In this document: positions 15,351-23,557 of the stretch, piece after piece
Numbering within the stretch: position 1 is the first letter of the stretch
Layout: every line of letters starts with the position of its first letter
NCBI GenBank assembly: GCA_964412105.1
Contig: CAYPNM010000046.1
Coordinates: 1-23,571 of the forward strand
Source of the DNA: JAKAGZ01 sp964412105
GTDB taxonomy: Bacteria; Bacteroidota; Ignavibacteria; Ignavibacteriales; Ignavibacteriaceae
Direction: 5' to 3'
Length of the DNA stretch: 23,571 nt
Made by a program: the position numbers and the translations under genes
The notes under the pieces: model-generated
The model's input: only the letters and a program-made list of their open reading frames with translations
What the model was told of the DNA's origin: nothing
Database searches by the model: none

Positions 15351-17603
15351 ATGAAAGTTAACAAACAAGAGGCTCTCGATTACCATAGTACGCCTCGAAA
15401 GGGGAAAATTGAAGTAATTGCTACCAAACCATGTCTTACTTCAAGAGATTTATCACTGGCCTATACACCTGGGGTTGCGGAACCCTGTCTTGAAATTGCG
15501 AAGAATGAAGATTTAGTATACAACTATACAGCAAAAAGTAACCTGGTTGCGGTTGTTTCAAACGGCACTGCGGTTTTAGGGCTTGGAGATATAGGACCAA
15601 GTGCAGGTAAACCTGTTATGGAGGGGAAAGGGGTTTTGTTCAAGAGATTTGCGGATATAGATGTGTTTGATATTGAATTGAGTACAAAGGATCCAAAGGA
15701 AGTAATAAAAGTGGTACAGCTGCTTGAACCAACATTCGGCGGAATTAATCTGGAGGATATTAAGGCACCTGAATGTTTCGAGATAGAAGAGACTCTAAAG
15801 TCAACAATGAATATTCCGGTATTCCATGATGATCAACACGGAACCGCCATAATTTCATGTGCAGCACTAATTAATGCCGCAGAAATTGCGGGCAAAAAAA
15901 TGGATAAACTAAAAATACTTGTAAATGGAGCTGGGGCTGCTGCAATATCCTGCTGCAATTTATATATAAGTGCCGGCGCTAAGAGGGAAAATATTGTAAT
16001 GTTTGATTCGAAGGGGTGTATCCACAAAGGCAGAAAAGATCTGAACAAGTATAAAATGCTATTTGCATCAGAAAAAGATCATGGATCATTAAAGGATGCT
16101 TTTAAGGGGGCAGATGTATTTATTGGTTTATCTGTTGGCGGAGTAGTTAGCAAAGATATGGTTGCAGAAATGGCTCCTAACCCGATTGTATTCGCCATGG
16201 CTAATCCAAATCCTGAGATTACTTACGAAGATGCTACTTCCGTTCGAGATGATATTATTATGGCAACCGGGAGAAGCGATTATCCGAACCAGGTAAATAA
16301 TGTTCTCGGATTTCCTTTTATTTTCAGGGGAGCTCTTGATGTTCGCGCGACAGCAATAAATGAAGATATGAAAATGGCAGCAGTCAAAGCGCTAGCTACG
16401 CTTGCCAAAGAAGAAGTTCCGGAAATGGTATTGAAAGCCTATGGCGGGGAAGTATTTGAATTTGGTAAGAACTATATTATCCCAAAGCCTTTTGATCCCA
16501 GAGTTTTATGGTATGTTGCTCCAGCAGTAGCGAAAGCGGCCATGGATTCAGGAGTTGCGAGAATAAAAATTCAGAATTGGGATAATTATAAAGAAGAACT
16601 GAAAGAAAGATTAGGCCTTTCTAAAGAAGTTATTAGAGTAATGATTCAAAAGGCCAAAAAGAATCCTAAACGGGTTGTCTATCCTGAAGGAGAAGAAGAA
16701 ACTATTATTCGGGCGGCACAATCAATTATTAACGAAGGAATAGGGCAGCCGATTCTTTTAGGAGAAAATAAAGTTATATCACAAATGATAAAAGATCTGG
16801 GTTTTGATATAAATGATTTCCAGATCATCGAGCCTGAAAATAGCGGTTTGATTAATAAATATATAGACGACTTTTATCATTCGCGTCAAAGAAAAGGAAT
16901 GACAGTCAGGGAAGCCAAACAGTTGATGAGTAAAAGGGTTTACTTTGGCTCAATGATGGTAAAAATGGGGGACGCCGACGCAATGATAAGCGGGTATACG
17001 ACTCACTATCCAAATACAATAAAACCAGCTTTACAATGTGTTGGGGTAAGAGATGGATTTAATGTTGTTTCCGGACTTTATATTGTAGTTACTAAAAAGG
17101 ATGTCTACTTCTTTGCCGATTGTACAGTTAATATTGAACCAAATTCAGAGCAGCTGGCAGAAATTGCAATCTCAGCAGCGGACGCAGTGAAGGAATTTGA
17201 TATTGAACCAAGAGTTGCTATGCTATCGTTCAGTAATTTTGGAAGCACAGTTGTTCCGCAATCATTAAAGGTGCAGAAAGCCGTCGAAATTGCTAAAGCG
17301 CAAAGACCGGATATTATACTTGACGGTGAAATGCAGGCAGATACTGCGGTTGTTCATCAGATTATAGAGCAGGATTTCCCTTTCAGTGCGCTTAAGTCAA
17401 GAGCGAATGTATTGGTATTTCCCGACCTGAATTCCGGAAATATTGCATATAAGCTTATGGCAAGAATCGGTGAAGCTACGGTTATTGGTCCTATTTTAAT
17501 GGGAATGAAAAAACCTATTCACGTATTGCAAAGAGGCGCATCTGTTGAGGATATTGTTAATGTAACGGCTATAGCGGTTGTTGATGCTCGTAATAAGAAA
17601 TAA
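15351..17603 (+). CDS. maeB: MaeB: NADP-dependent malic enzyme with phosphotransacetylase-like C-terminal domain
   Basis: This enzyme decarboxylates malate to pyruvate with formation of NADPH. It has 750 residues, matching the long multidomain form. The N-terminal malic domain (about 15-150) has the catalytic Tyr38 in LAYTPGVAEPC and Lys94 in MEGKGVLFK. EDIKAPECFEIE and FHDDQHGTAI (metal and substrate sites) lead into the NAD(P)-binding domain (about 160-400, VNGAGAAAISC). From about 430 (VYPEGEEETIIRAAQ) to the end is a phosphotransacetylase-like domain, regulatory rather than catalytic in studied homologues, where acetyl-CoA acts as an effector. It is flanked by its own regulatory sites and a terminator, so it is probably monocistronic. 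Confidence 0.95.
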   Translation: MKVNKQEALDYHSTPRKGKIEVIATKPCLTSRDLSLAYTPGVAEPCLEIAKNEDLVYNYTAKSNLVAVVSNGTAVLGLGDIGPSAGKPVMEGKGVLFKRFADIDVFDIELSTKDPKEVIKVVQLLEPTFGGINLEDIKAPECFEIEETLKSTMNIPVFHDDQHGTAIISCAALINAAEIAGKKMDKLKILVNGAGAAAISCCNLYISAGAKRENIVMFDSKGCIHKGRKDLNKYKMLFASEKDHGSLKDAFKGADVFIGLSVGGVVSKDMVAEMAPNPIVFAMANPNPEITYEDATSVRDDIIMATGRSDYPNQVNNVLGFPFIFRGALDVRATAINEDMKMAAVKALATLAKEEVPEMVLKAYGGEVFEFGKNYIIPKPFDPRVLWYVAPAVAKAAMDSGVARIKIQNWDNYKEELKERLGLSKEVIRVMIQKAKKNPKRVVYPEGEEETIIRAAQSIINEGIGQPILLGENKVISQMIKDLGFDINDFQIIEPENSGLINKYIDDFYHSRQRKGMTVREAKQLMSKRVYFGSMMVKMGDADAMISGYTTHYPNTIKPALQCVGVRDGFNVVSGLYIVVTKKDVYFFADCTVNIEPNSEQLAEIAISAADAVKEFDIEPRVAMLSFSNFGSTVVPQSLKVQKAVEIAKAQRPDIILDGEMQADTAVVHQIIEQDFPFSALKSRANVLVFPDLNSGNIAYKLMARIGEATVIGPILMGMKKPIHVLQRGASVEDIVNVTAIAVVDARNKK

Positions 17604-17620
17604 ATTAATCATCTCATAGT

Positions 17621-17661
17621 TAAAATAAAAAATCACCCTGCAATGCGGGGTGATTTTTTAG
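17621..17661. terminator. Bidirectional terminator, copy 1 of an exact 41-bp repeat
   Basis: A 12-bp outer stem (AAAAAATCACCC / GGGTGATTTTTT) continues inward through TGC/GCG-type pairs to a three-base AAT loop. The A tract on one side and the T tract on the other let it work in both directions. It lies between the convergent maeB and cupin genes. The same 41 bases recur at 18621-18661. Confidence 0.92.
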
Positions 17662-17726
17662 TTCATTATATCATTGAAAATGATATTTCTGAAAGATCAG
17701 AACGCTGCCGGTCAATTAACTGATTT

Positions 17727-18083
17727 CTATTTTGGTTCAACAATGTATACTCTGGTTGGCTTAGTACCTCTATTTACTACCATATGTGTCTCCGCTTCAC
17801 TCCAGAACACGTCACCTGCATTTAAATTTATTGTCTGAGGCTTTTCGTTATCTTTCATTAATTTCACTGTTGCATCAGTTAGCATAATGGTCAGATGCGC
17901 TTTATGACTATGTTTCCCGATTCCGCAAACATCTTTTCCCGGTGTGCTGACATACTCAGTTACTACCATTTTGTCATTTTCAAAAAGCACTCTTATAGTG
18001 TCTTTGGCGGAAGTAATAGTTTGGCTTTTACTGCAAATTGAAAATACAAAAAGAAATGAAATGGCTAAAAATAGTTTTTTCAT
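17727..18083 (-). CDS. Secreted small cupin-domain protein
   Basis: This 118-residue protein has a signal peptide (hydrophobic core about 4-17) and a single cupin beta-barrel. Cupin motif 1 is GKHSHKAHLTIML, with His58 and His60 as likely metal ligands and His63 near the usual Glu position. Motif 2 is GDVFWSEAETHMVVNRG with His100 and Asn104. A bound metal is likely, but an enzymatic role cannot be named; sugar, oxalate or sensor functions are all possible. An upstream GTG at 18095 is in frame but belongs to GTGAGG, a good ribosome binding site for the ATG at 18083. The DUF6600 gene has the same arrangement. The gene lies inside the interval bounded by the two identical terminators. Confidence 0.82.
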   Translation of the reverse strand: MKKLFLAISFLFVFSICSKSQTITSAKDTIRVLFENDKMVVTEYVSTPGKDVCGIGKHSHKAHLTIMLTDATVKLMKDNEKPQTINLNAGDVFWSEAETHMVVNRGTKPTRVYIVEPK

Positions 18084-18620
18084 TTTACACCTCACGTTTT
18101 TATTGGAAAATTATTAGACTAAACTTATTCAAATTATAGAATAGCGATTTTTATTAAACGTTCAATTATTTTCTTTTAAGAATTTGCTGTTGTGAAATAT
18201 TTTTTCAAAACTTCAATTTCTTGGATGTATACTAATGAGATATAGTATACTTGAAAATGTTTTCTATAGGGATTTATTTCAGTCGTGAGTTATAATAAAT
18301 TAAAATATTAAGTTTAAATATGCAACCGTTCTTACGTTTTTTATGGTTATTAAAGAGAGGGAAAAAATAACTCATGGATAAAGAAATTATTTGGAAAATT
18401 CCCCAATCTTTGATTATCACACAAAATATTACTTATTTTGTTATAAGGGGATTTTGCCAAATGTTTAAAATTCCTTCCCCAAGTGCCCTCTTACTTATAC
18501 GTTGCATCTTATTTGTAATATGACAATGAAATGTAGATAGTTCGCATTGATTAAGGCTAACAAGCGCAAATTAACCGGAAGCAGTAATCTGTTCGGAATA
18601 TGTGGAGTTATTAAGTTTTG
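18084..18620. other. Intergenic stretch upstream of the cupin gene
   Basis: No convincing gene occupies this AT-rich stretch. It must contain the cupin promoter, but I see no clear consensus boxes. A 7-bp inverted repeat, GTATACT / AGTATAC, lies at 18227-18250 with a 10-nt spacer, about 145 nt upstream of the cupin start. A possible 49-codon ORF on the plus strand is listed separately. No tRNA or known riboswitch fold is recognisable by eye. Confidence 0.5.
18374..18523 (+). CDS. Possible small ORF, 49 residues, unknown
   Basis: The ATG at 18374 opens 49 codons ending in TGA. AGAGAGGG lies upstream but about 13 nt away, a poor spacing for a ribosome binding site. The product starts MDKEIIWKIPQSLIITQNIT, carries two Cys, and ends in a hydrophobic run (LLLIRCILFVI). 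No family is recognised. The length is compatible with a chance frame, so it is only a candidate. Confidence 0.15.
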   Translation: MDKEIIWKIPQSLIITQNITYFVIRGFCQMFKIPSPSALLLIRCILFVI

Positions 18621-18661
18621 TAAAATAAAAAATCACCCTGCAATGCGGGGTGATTTTTTAG
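18621..18661. terminator. Bidirectional terminator, copy 2 of an exact 41-bp repeat
   Basis: It is identical over 41 bases to 17621-17661, in the same orientation and exactly 1,000 bp further on. It lies 15 nt past the stop of the OB-fold gene (minus), for which it is a plausible terminator because the palindrome works both ways. Confidence 0.92.
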
Positions 18662-18675
18662 AAAATTTGGTCTGA

Positions 18676-19416
18676 CTATAATTTTTTATTCTCACTAATG
18701 ATTTTTGCTCCTTCTATCATAACCGGGTATTTGTAGCCGGCGCCAAAATCTTTATTTGCTGCGACTTTACCTTCGAAAACCAGAATATCACCTATCTTTG
18801 CGTTTTGTGAGGTAGTTACCAGCAGATCATATTGGCCCTTATCACTTGTTCCATCCTGAATATGGATCCAGTTTCTGCCCATTATTCCGGAATTGACTTT
18901 AACTACTTTACCTCTTATCCTGACAATCTTCCCGTTCAATTTATTGGCATCTACGAAAATTTCTTTGACTGTTTTTCCGTTTGTCAGGGGATCGATTGTT
19001 TTCTGAATCTCCGGCTCTTTTTTCATTTCCGGATGAACAAAACCGCTTTGACTATTTGGTGATTTTGAAATATTGTCTACAAAAAATACTGAACTGAAAG
19101 TTCTGTTGAGTTCGGTGCTGTGAAAATCCTTCATCTCCATACTTCTTGAGAAGAAAAGAGTTTCGCCTTTATCAACAGGCATTTTGTTTACTGCTATCCA
19201 GTAATCTTTGCCATTTTCATCGACTTTTATATAGGTATAATTTGATGTGTTAATAAAATCCTGAACAGTAACCGTATGCATTGCTTGAGTATTTGTGTTT
19301 TGAACCTGATTTTGCTGAGGAGGTTGCTCATTTTTTTTATTCTTTTGAGTGGTTATTGTAAATATGAGAAATGCCACTACAAGGACAGCTAGACCTGCAT
19401 AAATTAACTTTTTCAT
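18676..19416 (-). CDS. Membrane-anchored protein with C-terminal OB-fold domain
   Basis: This 246-residue protein has one N-terminal hydrophobic segment (about 4-22), which is an uncleaved anchor or signal. A Gln/Asn-rich linker follows (about 28-48), then a region with YIKVDENGKDYWIAVNK (about 60-78). The C-terminal OB-like domain (about 140-240) has KIVRIRGKVVKVNSGIMGRN, NWIHIQDGTSD and GDILVFEGKVAANKDFGAGYKY. The last block (a DGT step followed by DxDFGxGYxY) is typical of small OB-fold domains labelled nucleic-acid-binding in bacterial envelope proteins; ligand and function are not known. The signal suggests it acts outside the cytoplasm, so DNA binding should not be assumed. It stands alone, with about 560 nt upstream free of large genes. 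Confidence 0.75.
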   Translation of the reverse strand: MKKLIYAGLAVLVVAFLIFTITTQKNKKNEQPPQQNQVQNTNTQAMHTVTVQDFINTSNYTYIKVDENGKDYWIAVNKMPVDKGETLFFSRSMEMKDFHSTELNRTFSSVFFVDNISKSPNSQSGFVHPEMKKEPEIQKTIDPLTNGKTVKEIFVDANKLNGKIVRIRGKVVKVNSGIMGRNWIHIQDGTSDKGQYDLLVTTSQNAKIGDILVFEGKVAANKDFGAGYKYPVMIEGAKIISENKKL

Positions 19417-19652
19417 TATTACCTTATCCTTTGTTTAATAATAGTTTGTACACAAAATTTTCTTAAAGTTGGCAAAAAATATACCATTTAATTTTAAAGC
19501 TCAACTGTTTGCAATAATCATAAAATACCAATTTTTCTTCAAATTATTCCAAATCATAGGAATGCAGTTATTTTTATCTCTCGAAAATGGCAAAAATGGA
19601 ACAAATTATATCTAATTAAACCCCTAAATCCATAAAAATAATTTGGTATACA

Positions 19653-19664
19653 AATTGCGCAATT
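19653..19664. promoter_or_regulatory. 12-bp perfect palindrome upstream of a small membrane ORF
   Basis: AATTGCGCAATT is self-complementary. It ends 21 nt before the ATG of the small ORF at 19686. It could be an operator, but nothing identifies its protein. Confidence 0.25.
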
Positions 19665-19685
19665 AGAGAAAAAAACGGGGTCGCT

Positions 19686-19826
19686 ATGTCACTAATTCTT
19701 GGATTTAGAAGATTCACTGAGTGGATAAAATCTTACGACGTATTATTATTTATTTTATTTATCAGTTTTGGCTGGCTTATTTGCTGGCTGCTTTTCGTTA
19801 CGTTCGCATTGATATTTGTTCATTAG
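19686..19826 (+). CDS. Possible small single-pass membrane protein, 46 residues
   Basis: The ATG at 19686 opens 46 codons ending in TAG. The product has a basic, partly amphipathic start (MSLILGFRRFTEWIKSYD) followed by a long hydrophobic stretch with four Trp or Phe-rich turns, well able to span a membrane. ACGGGGT lies about 9 nt before the ATG and could serve as a ribosome binding site. A perfect 12-bp palindrome sits just upstream. No family is recognised. The Arg/Lys-flanked membrane helix, the spacing and the isolated position make it more credible than a chance frame, but coding is unproven. Confidence 0.4.
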   Translation: MSLILGFRRFTEWIKSYDVLLFILFISFGWLICWLLFVTFALIFVH

Positions 19827-19980
19827 GACTGGCATCATTAAATAAATCTTTGCTTGATTGATTTTTTGATAAAATCCTTGGGGGATTTACCAGCAGTTTC
19901 CCGCCATTTTTTATGCCTTCTCGTGTATAAATTATCTTATTCTTTTGTTAATTTTGTACAAGATAAATCATTTTAAGCTT

Positions 19981-20802
19981 ATGAGAAAAAATATCCTGCC
20001 TGCGTTTATAATTATTATAATTGCCTTCAATACATTGTGGGCACAGGAACATCCATATGATGAGATACATCTCAAGAATATTGGCGTTATAAAAGGAAAA
20101 GTCATAAGTATCAATGAGAGCACAGTTGAGTTCAGGGCTGATAGTAATTATATGTATTATACATATCCGAAAAAGGATATTGATTTTATAGTGCTTTCTA
20201 CCGGAGAATGGGTGACGTTTGAAAACGGCAGAACCTCAATCAGCAGAAACTATGAAACAAGCTGGGGCTATCTCAATTTATCCGGAGGGGGCATTCAGAA
20301 TGAGAAACCTCTGGATGAAGCGGCAGTAAGAAAAAGGGGATTTTCATTCTTTGCCGATCTTAATTATCAAATTGGCAGGGTATTTTCAACCGGGTTCCAG
20401 ATTGGTTATAATCAAACAAGTGTTAATAGTAATGTGTATCTTTTAAGATATTCCACTTTGAATTCTACACTTTCAGGTGGAACTTCATATTTGCTTAGCA
20501 TTGGGTCGATTAACAGAATTTTTATTTTTCCGAACTCCTCTATTAAACCGGTAATCTCCTTATTTTTTGGATATGGTAATCTTTTAATTTCCCGCTCTGA
20601 AATAATTTCCCCGACGGGGAGTACAGAGATTCCTGATTTATCCAGGGATGGTTTTTTGACCGGAGCAGGGGCGGATCTATTTATTGAGACTGGAACCAGA
20701 AGTGGTATTATGATAGGAAGCAAATATAATTGGCTTATTTATAAAAAAGAAAATATTGAATTTATAACTTTTAATGTTGGATACGTAATACCGATTAATT
20801 AA
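19981..20802 (+). CDS. Predicted outer-membrane beta-barrel-like protein, unknown role
   Basis: This 273-residue protein has a signal peptide ending near LWAQE. The first mature part (about 20-75) reads like a small beta domain that describes a response to a locus or element (HLKNIGVIKGKVISINESTVEF and a YTYPKKDIDFIVL strand), as often seen before barrels in Bacteroidota. After about residue 105 alternating hydrophobic strands follow (FSFFADLNYQIGRVFSTGFQIGYNQ, SLFFGYGNLLI, and the terminal FITFNVGYVIPIN), ending close to the C-terminus as barrels do. A TTG 36 nt upstream is in frame but would place charged residues before the signal peptide, so the ATG at 19981 is chosen. No close family name can be given. 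Confidence 0.7.
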   Translation: MRKNILPAFIIIIIAFNTLWAQEHPYDEIHLKNIGVIKGKVISINESTVEFRADSNYMYYTYPKKDIDFIVLSTGEWVTFENGRTSISRNYETSWGYLNLSGGGIQNEKPLDEAAVRKRGFSFFADLNYQIGRVFSTGFQIGYNQTSVNSNVYLLRYSTLNSTLSGGTSYLLSIGSINRIFIFPNSSIKPVISLFFGYGNLLISRSEIISPTGSTEIPDLSRDGFLTGAGADLFIETGTRSGIMIGSKYNWLIYKKENIEFITFNVGYVIPIN

Positions 20803-20871
20803 TCTTATTAGAAATTATTTATCTTTTTAAAGCTTGTGGCCCATCCGCATTTGTAGATCTTAATTAAAAAA

Positions 20872-22530
20872 TTATTTTAATTCCCATTGCCAGCATTTAT
20901 TTATTGCCCCCAGGGGATTAATACTAATATTTTTTATCCTGTTGTTGTAAGCGACTATCTTGTCAACCCAGTAAAGAAAGGTTACAGGCTCATCATTGTG
21001 GAGAATTTTTTGAATTTTCTTATAAGTCTCAATCTTTTGATCGTTTGTAATTTTAGTTTGAAGCTTGCTTAAAAGTTGATCAACCTGACTGTTAGCGTAA
21101 GCGGAAATGTTCAACATAGCTACATCAAGGTGAGAATACCAGAATGGCATAATGTCAATGGGAATTGAAACTGTCCAGCCGGCAGTCCAGGCATTAAATT
21201 GTTTAGAGAACATGCTATGCAGGAAACTGCTCATTTCCATCTTTTCAATTTGAACGTCTACTCCAACAGCTTTTAGATTATTTTTAAAAATAGACATAGC
21301 AAAATCACGGCGGGCATTTCCTGTTCCCATATATAATTTAAAGCTGAATTTCTTACCATCCTTTTCTAAAATACCATCACTAGGTGAAGGTACCCAGCCT
21401 TCACTTGCAAAAATTTTCCTTGCTTTTTCCGGATTATATTCATAGGGGACTAAAGATGAATCATAAATACTTTTGAAAATAGGGGATACAGGACCCACTG
21501 CAATTTCGCCATGGTCGTATAGATAATTCTTAATAACTTCATTTCTGTTTAATGCATAAGTTAAAGCTTTTCTGATATTTGCATTCCCGAATAATGGATT
21601 TGCCACTAATATTTTGTTTTTAGAGTATTGCACAGGATCTATATTATCCCACCCGATATAGTCATATTCTCTTCCTTTAATAGGTACAATATCGATATTA
21701 CCTTTTGCTTTGATTGCTTCCGCATCATCAGGGTTCAGATCAGTTATAAGATCAAGCTCGCCATTTTTAAGTTGAAGAAGTCTTGTATTGTAATCCGGTA
21801 CGATCTTAAAAATAATTTCATTAATGCTATGTGGAGTATCTAAAAAAGAACTTCGGTTCGCTTTTAATATTACAGCCTGGTTTCGCTCCCAGCTTGACAA
21901 TTGATATGCACCGTCGGTAATGGGATGAAAATTTACGTCTGAATGTTCGATATCCTTTCTGGCAATCTTTTCAAATATATGTTTTGGAAGTATTGGAAGG
22001 TCTATACTGTATAAGCTGGGTACTGTCTTAGAGAGAAAATGTATTTTTAATATATATGGTGAAATTATTTCAAAAGTTTTCTTTATGTCAATGTGATTAT
22101 CTTTATCAGCATAAAAGTTTTTGAACGTACCTAAAAAACGACTGTTGACTTCAGGATCAGAATACAGGTCGAATGAATACGCAACATCCTCTGCGGTAAC
22201 ATTAACGCTATCGGACCACATTGCGTCATTTCTTAGCTGTAGAGTAATTGTAGTTGAATCATTATTCCATTCCCAGCTCTTGGCAAGCATCGGTTCTGAT
22301 TCCATTTCACCTATTTCAGAATTCCAGCTGTGCTGCACTAATGATAGGTACAATTGGCCGGTTATATAACCTTCGTTTATGTTAAAAGCATATAAGGGAT
22401 TAAGAGTTTCGATATCTGAGGAAATTGCAATAATTACTCTATCCTTTTTTTCTGTGTTGTTTTTACTGCAATTAAATGTGAGGAGAGATAATGAGATAAA
22501 GAACAAAAATGCCGGTTTGAAATATTTCAT
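20872..22530 (-). CDS. ABC transporter substrate-binding lipoprotein, family 5 (peptide/nickel type)
   Basis: This 552-residue solute-binding protein belongs to the DppA/OppA/NikA family. The N-terminal signal with Cys in LLTFNCSKN is a likely lipidation site, though the residues before Cys fit the lipobox only loosely. Family marks are SSDIETLNPLYAF (start of domain I), LAKSWEWNNDSTTITLQLR, WSDSVNVTAEDVAYSFDLY and ITDGAYQLSSWERNQAVILKAN, with a C-terminal region of normal length. A TTG at 22542 is in frame 12 nt upstream; the ATG at 22530 is preferred. No permease or ATPase gene is within the window, so it may use a transporter coded elsewhere or act as a stand-alone binder. The ligand (peptide, nickel chelate or other) cannot be told. 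Confidence 0.9.
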   Translation of the reverse strand: MKYFKPAFLFFISLSLLTFNCSKNNTEKKDRVIIAISSDIETLNPLYAFNINEGYITGQLYLSLVQHSWNSEIGEMESEPMLAKSWEWNNDSTTITLQLRNDAMWSDSVNVTAEDVAYSFDLYSDPEVNSRFLGTFKNFYADKDNHIDIKKTFEIISPYILKIHFLSKTVPSLYSIDLPILPKHIFEKIARKDIEHSDVNFHPITDGAYQLSSWERNQAVILKANRSSFLDTPHSINEIIFKIVPDYNTRLLQLKNGELDLITDLNPDDAEAIKAKGNIDIVPIKGREYDYIGWDNIDPVQYSKNKILVANPLFGNANIRKALTYALNRNEVIKNYLYDHGEIAVGPVSPIFKSIYDSSLVPYEYNPEKARKIFASEGWVPSPSDGILEKDGKKFSFKLYMGTGNARRDFAMSIFKNNLKAVGVDVQIEKMEMSSFLHSMFSKQFNAWTAGWTVSIPIDIMPFWYSHLDVAMLNISAYANSQVDQLLSKLQTKITNDQKIETYKKIQKILHNDEPVTFLYWVDKIVAYNNRIKNISINPLGAINKCWQWELK

Positions 22531-22636
22531 TTTGCTTTTCAAATAGTTAGTAGAATTAGACTCTGGTTAACTGTAAAGGATAAACCTCCCCTATCTGAAA
22601 ACTCAAAAATGGAACAATCGAAAATTACCTTTTATA

Positions 22637-23461
22637 TTAACTTTTAGCAAGAATATTATGTCCATTTACTATACAATATTTTTCCGCGCAATATTTGAAC
22701 AGATGAAAACCGGTTCCTGCCTCACTTACTAAATTAAATAATAATTCAGCATTTGTTATTCTCGTTCCCCCAACAGTATTGACTCCTTTTTTAAACAAAA
22801 TATCCGGTATCATGCTGCTTGAGGGACCCGTTACAATTACCTTTGCCGCAGGTGAGATGGTTTCTAGCAGCTTGTCAATTGTATTGTTAACTAAAGTAAG
22901 GCCGGTGATTATAATAATATCTGAGTGGGGGAGAATCTCGCTGTATTTATCAGCAGGTATGTAGAATTGTTTCTGATCCTCGTTAAGGGCATTTTCGTCA
23001 AGCTCTAATACATACAATTTGTTTTTCGTTGCCGCCACTTTTTTTATATAACTTTGAAAAGCTCCCACTATTGAAATTGTTTTTGGAGGAGTTATATCAA
23101 TTAAATCGATGGGATCTGTTCCTTTAATTATTTTGTAATTGTTTTTAGAAATAATTCGTGAAGAGAGAGCATTCAATACCGCTACTTTTAATGTATCTAT
23201 AATCTTCAGATTTGAACTTTTGTTAAATAATTCAATAACTTTTTGGCCTTTGATTTTGGATGGTGAAAACTTGCCAAAATCCCGTTCTTTTACGTAAGGA
23301 TTTGAAAGCGCGTCGTTGTTGGTACTTGCAACGCCAGTGCTGCCGTCAGATAATAATACTGCTGTAAGAAAGACTCCGATTCTTACATCCGATATTACAA
23401 GATCATTTGCATCAGTATTATATTTTGTTCTTAACAGATCATATGTTTCATCCAAAATCAT
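22637..23461 (-). CDS. DUF4213/DUF364-type protein (putative heavy-metal chelation family)
   Basis: The N-terminal part (MILDETYDLLRTKY, then ISDVRIGVFLTAVLLSDGSTGVAST) fits the DUF4213 enolase-like half. The C-terminal part has TISIVGAFQSYIKKV, SDIIIITGLTLVNNTIDKLL, VIVTGPSSSMIPDILFKKGVNTVGGTRITN and fits DUF364. Members often sit beside iron, molybdate or other metal uptake genes and are thought to handle metals or chelates; no reaction is established. It follows the tRNA on the same strand and precedes the family 5 binding protein with a gap of about 106 nt, so the two could be co-transcribed. An ATG at 23500 would add 13 basic residues outside the domain; I prefer 23461, with limited certainty. 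Confidence 0.75.
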   Translation of the reverse strand: MILDETYDLLRTKYNTDANDLVISDVRIGVFLTAVLLSDGSTGVASTNNDALSNPYVKERDFGKFSPSKIKGQKVIELFNKSSNLKIIDTLKVAVLNALSSRIISKNNYKIIKGTDPIDLIDITPPKTISIVGAFQSYIKKVAATKNKLYVLELDENALNEDQKQFYIPADKYSEILPHSDIIIITGLTLVNNTIDKLLETISPAAKVIVTGPSSSMIPDILFKKGVNTVGGTRITNAELLFNLVSEAGTGFHLFKYCAEKYCIVNGHNILAKS

Positions 23462-23528
23462 AAGATTTCTATGTTGTTTTTTATTTAATGTCCTGCACAT
23501 TAAGAATTTATGTAGACTTTAAAATACC

Positions 23529-23554
23529 AAACCCCAATCAAAAGATTGAGGTTT
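23529..23554 (-). terminator. Hairpin after the tRNA gene
   Basis: The arms AAACCCCAATC (23529-23539) and GATTGAGGTTT (23544-23554) pair over 11 bp with one G-T wobble around the loop AAAA. On the minus strand the hairpin comes 3 nt after the mature tRNA end and is followed by TGGTATTTT, so it is a likely terminator for the tRNA transcript. Confidence 0.7.
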
Positions 23555-23557
23555 ATG

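Larger units (their letters stand above)
19417..19980. other. Intergenic stretch between divergent genes
   Basis: This AT-rich region must hold promoters for the OB-fold gene (leftward) and the beta-barrel-like gene (rightward). Visible items are TTTGTACACAAA at 19445-19456, the perfect palindrome AATTGCGCAATT at 19653-19664, a possible 46-codon membrane-peptide ORF at 19686-19826, and TTGTACAA at 19954-19961. No RNA gene is recognised. Confidence 0.5.

Noticed and set aside
18227..18250. GTATACT/AGTATAC inverted repeat as a riboswitch or sRNA
   Set aside because: The 7-bp AT-rich arms are short and can occur by chance in AT-rich DNA; no larger fold is visible.
20803..20871. Terminator between the convergent beta-barrel-like and binding-protein genes
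   Set aside because: I could not find a convincing stem-loop in this 69-nt gap.
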